The notes under the pieces were generated by a model. The model was not told the origin of the DNA and made no database searches. It saw only the letters and a list, made by a program, of their open reading frames with translations. From Miltoncostaeales bacterium (lineage in GTDB: Bacteria; Actinomycetota; Thermoleophilia; Miltoncostaeales; Miltoncostaeaceae): a stretch of DNA of 8,059 nt. Position numbers and translations under genes: made by a program. Below are positions 6,727-8,059 of the stretch, one piece after another; positions within the stretch are counted from its first letter, which is position 1; each line of letters begins with the position of its first letter. The stretch covers positions 1-8,059 of the forward strand of contig JAUROO010000141.1 in NCBI GenBank assembly GCA_030829765.1, given 5' to 3'.

Positions 6727-7463
6727 TGGCCGACATCGTGCTGCTGCACCCATTCCCGGTGGACCACACGTTCTGGGACGAGGTGGCACCGGTGCTGGAG
6801 TCCGCGGGCCACCGGGTGATCGCACCCGACCTGCCGGGCTTCGGAGCCCGGCCGGAGGAGCCCGGCTGGACGATGGACGCCGAGGCCGACCGGCTGGCCG
6901 ACGAGGTGCCCACGGGGGCAACGGTGGTGGGCCTCTCGATGGGCGGGTACCTGGCGCTGGCGCTGCTGGCCCGGCGCCCGCAGGTGGTGGGCGCGCTGGT
7001 GCTGGCCGATACCCGGGCCGAGGGGGAGCCCCCGGACGGACTCGAAGCCCGGCGGGCGGCGGCAGAGGGCCTGCGGACATCGGGCAGCGGGCCCTTCCTC
7101 GAGGCTTTCATCCCACGGGCCATGTGGCCGGGCGCAGCGCCCGCTGCACTTGCCCGCCTCCAGCAGCTGGCCAGCGCGCAGTCGGCCGGTGCCATGGCCG
7201 ATGCCACCATGGCCATCGCCGGCCGCACGGACCATGTCGCGCTGCTGCCCGTCATCCAGGTGCCCGCGCTGGTGGTGGTGGGCGAGCACGACGCCGTGAC
7301 CCCGCCGGCCGTCGCGACCGCGATGGCGGCGTCCGTCCGCGGCGCGCGCCTGGCCGTGATGGGAGAGGCCGGGCACATGACGGCCCTGGAGTATCCGGCG
7401 GAGTTCGCCGACCTGGTGCTATCGCTCACCCCCGGCGGCCAATCGGATAATGCCTGCTCGTAG
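6726..7463 (+). CDS. Alpha/beta hydrolase with intact catalytic triad
   Basis: A cytoplasmic alpha/beta-fold hydrolase, probably an esterase or lactonase; the substrate is unknown. The protein is 245 residues, normal for single-domain members. LLHPFP (6-11) forms the oxyanion-hole region and PDLPGFG (34-40) follows. The nucleophile elbow GLSMGG (69-74) carries Ser71. The acid is Asp189 in GEHDAVTPP (186-194) and the base His217 in GEAGHM (213-218). A helical cap lies between (about 100-170). No signal peptide is present. The ATG at 6726 shares its A with the upstream stop (TGATG), and GGGGGAG (6715-6721) provides a Shine-Dalgarno 4 nt before it. It is the last gene of the three-gene operon. 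The methyltransferase/esterase pairing recalls BioC/BioH of biotin synthesis, but no other biotin gene is visible and the resemblance is only at family level. Confidence 0.95.
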   Translation: MADIVLLHPFPVDHTFWDEVAPVLESAGHRVIAPDLPGFGARPEEPGWTMDAEADRLADEVPTGATVVGLSMGGYLALALLARRPQVVGALVLADTRAEGEPPDGLEARRAAAEGLRTSGSGPFLEAFIPRAMWPGAAPAALARLQQLASAQSAGAMADATMAIAGRTDHVALLPVIQVPALVVVGEHDAVTPPAVATAMAASVRGARLAVMGEAGHMTALEYPAEFADLVLSLTPGGQSDNACS

Positions 7464-7472
7464 AGATGTTTT

Positions 7473-7502
7473 TTGACTGGGGTGGCCTGAGGGCGGTACC
7501 TT
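7473..7502 (+). promoter_or_regulatory. Predicted promoter for the downstream alpha/beta-fold gene
   Basis: TTGACT (7473-7478) and TACCTT (7497-7502) form a -35/-10 pair with an 18-nt spacer. Only 9 nt separate the -10 from the ATG at 7512, and no Shine-Dalgarno lies between, so transcription would begin at or within a couple of bases of the start codon. Leaderless mRNAs are common in actinobacteria. The T run just upstream (7469-7474) has no convincing stem before it. Confidence 0.6.
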
Positions 7503-7511
7503 TAGGCTCAT

Positions 7512-8059
7512 ATGCCTTCACTTCCGCCTGCAATTGACCTCAACGTGACCACCAAGGGCGATGGCCCGCTGGTGGTGGCACTGCACGACGTCGGCCGGCC
7601 GGCCAAGGACCTGCAGAAGGCCCTGAAGCCGCTGCTCAGCGACCACCGCGTGATGATCCCCGAGCTCCGCGGGCACGGGGACTCCCCGTCCCCCGCCGGG
7701 CCGTGGAGCATCGACGACTTCGCGTCGGACGTCGCCCGCCTGGTGGCGGGCGAGGGCGGCGGCGCGGTGATGCTGGGCATCGGCCTTGGCGGTGCCACCG
7801 CCATGGCGCTCGCGCTGGGCCACCCCGGCCTGGTGAGCGGCCTGGTGCTGTCGGGCATCGGCCCGCGGGGCGAGGAGTCCGACGGACGCGACCGCTGGAT
7901 GCTTATCGCCCGCGCGCTGCGCGAGCGGAACCGCGATGAGGGCCAGGCGCTGGCTGCCGAGGCCATGGCCACGCGCCCCGACTGGCGCGGCGCACTGGCG
8001 CAGGTGGATGCACCGGTGGCCATCATCGCCGGCGAGGACGACAAGGCCGTGCCGGCGCA
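7512..8059 (+). CDS. Alpha/beta hydrolase-fold protein lacking the nucleophile serine, 3' end outside window
   Basis: The first 182 residues of an alpha/beta hydrolase-fold protein; the end is outside the window. Fold landmarks are clear: VVALHDVG (21-28) at the oxyanion strand, IPELRGHGDSP (48-58) matching the usual DLRGHG-S segment, and GEDDKAVP (174-181) at the acid position, with Asp176 or Asp177. The nucleophile elbow, normally G-x-S-x-G, reads GIGLGG (89-94) with Gly91 where serine belongs. The usual HG of the oxyanion motif is HD (25-26). These changes suggest it is not a serine hydrolase; it may be a binding or regulatory protein, or use another chemistry as some cofactor-free fold members do. 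The reading frame is clean, so this is not an obvious pseudogene. The catalytic His would lie beyond the window. The ATG follows a promoter directly with no ribosome binding site. It is probably transcribed separately from the preceding operon. Confidence 0.9.
   Translation, partial: MPSLPPAIDLNVTTKGDGPLVVALHDVGRPAKDLQKALKPLLSDHRVMIPELRGHGDSPSPAGPWSIDDFASDVARLVAGEGGGAVMLGIGLGGATAMALALGHPGLVSGLVLSGIGPRGEESDGRDRWMLIARALRERNRDEGQALAAEAMATRPDWRGALAQVDAPVAIIAGEDDKAVPA

Noticed and set aside
7464..7475. T-rich run after the first hydrolase as an intrinsic terminator
   Set aside because: No stable inverted repeat precedes it, and the last Ts belong to the -35 hexamer of the next promoter.

Overview
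The window is very GC-rich and tightly packed. Codon third positions are almost all G or C, and neighbouring genes are joined by ATGA or TGATG junctions. Together with the class II (B12-dependent) ribonucleotide reductase operon, this points to a high-GC actinobacterium. A deep lineage such as Thermoleophilia is my guess; no marker gene here proves it.

Left half, minus strand. Two transcription units are read right to left. The first (3958 to 2766) encodes a small secreted, C-terminally anchored protein of unknown function. It overlaps by 4 nt a type I signal peptidase (lepB). A GC-rich stretch with two inverted repeats, one followed by a T run, separates it from the second unit. That second unit (2574 to beyond position 1) is nrdR followed by nrdJ, overlapping by 11 nt. 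The nrdJ C-terminus lies outside the window. Upstream of nrdR are two matches to the NrdR box, 33 bp apart. The better match covers a predicted -10 element, so the operon probably represses itself when dNTP/ATP levels are adequate.

Right half, plus strand. A divergent spacer of at most 78 bp leads into a three-gene operon (4037 to 7463). It encodes an O-antigen ligase/polymerase-like membrane protein with a C-terminal TPR-like region, a class I SAM methyltransferase, and an alpha/beta hydrolase with an intact catalytic triad. After a 48-bp gap with a recognisable promoter and no ribosome binding site, a second alpha/beta hydrolase-fold gene begins and runs off the end. Its nucleophile serine is replaced by glycine, so it may not be a conventional hydrolase.

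No RNA genes, CRISPR arrays, insertion sequences or phage genes were seen. The window looks like ordinary chromosome. The most notable items are the paired NrdR boxes, the uncharacterised protein coupled to lepB, and the serine-less hydrolase-fold protein.
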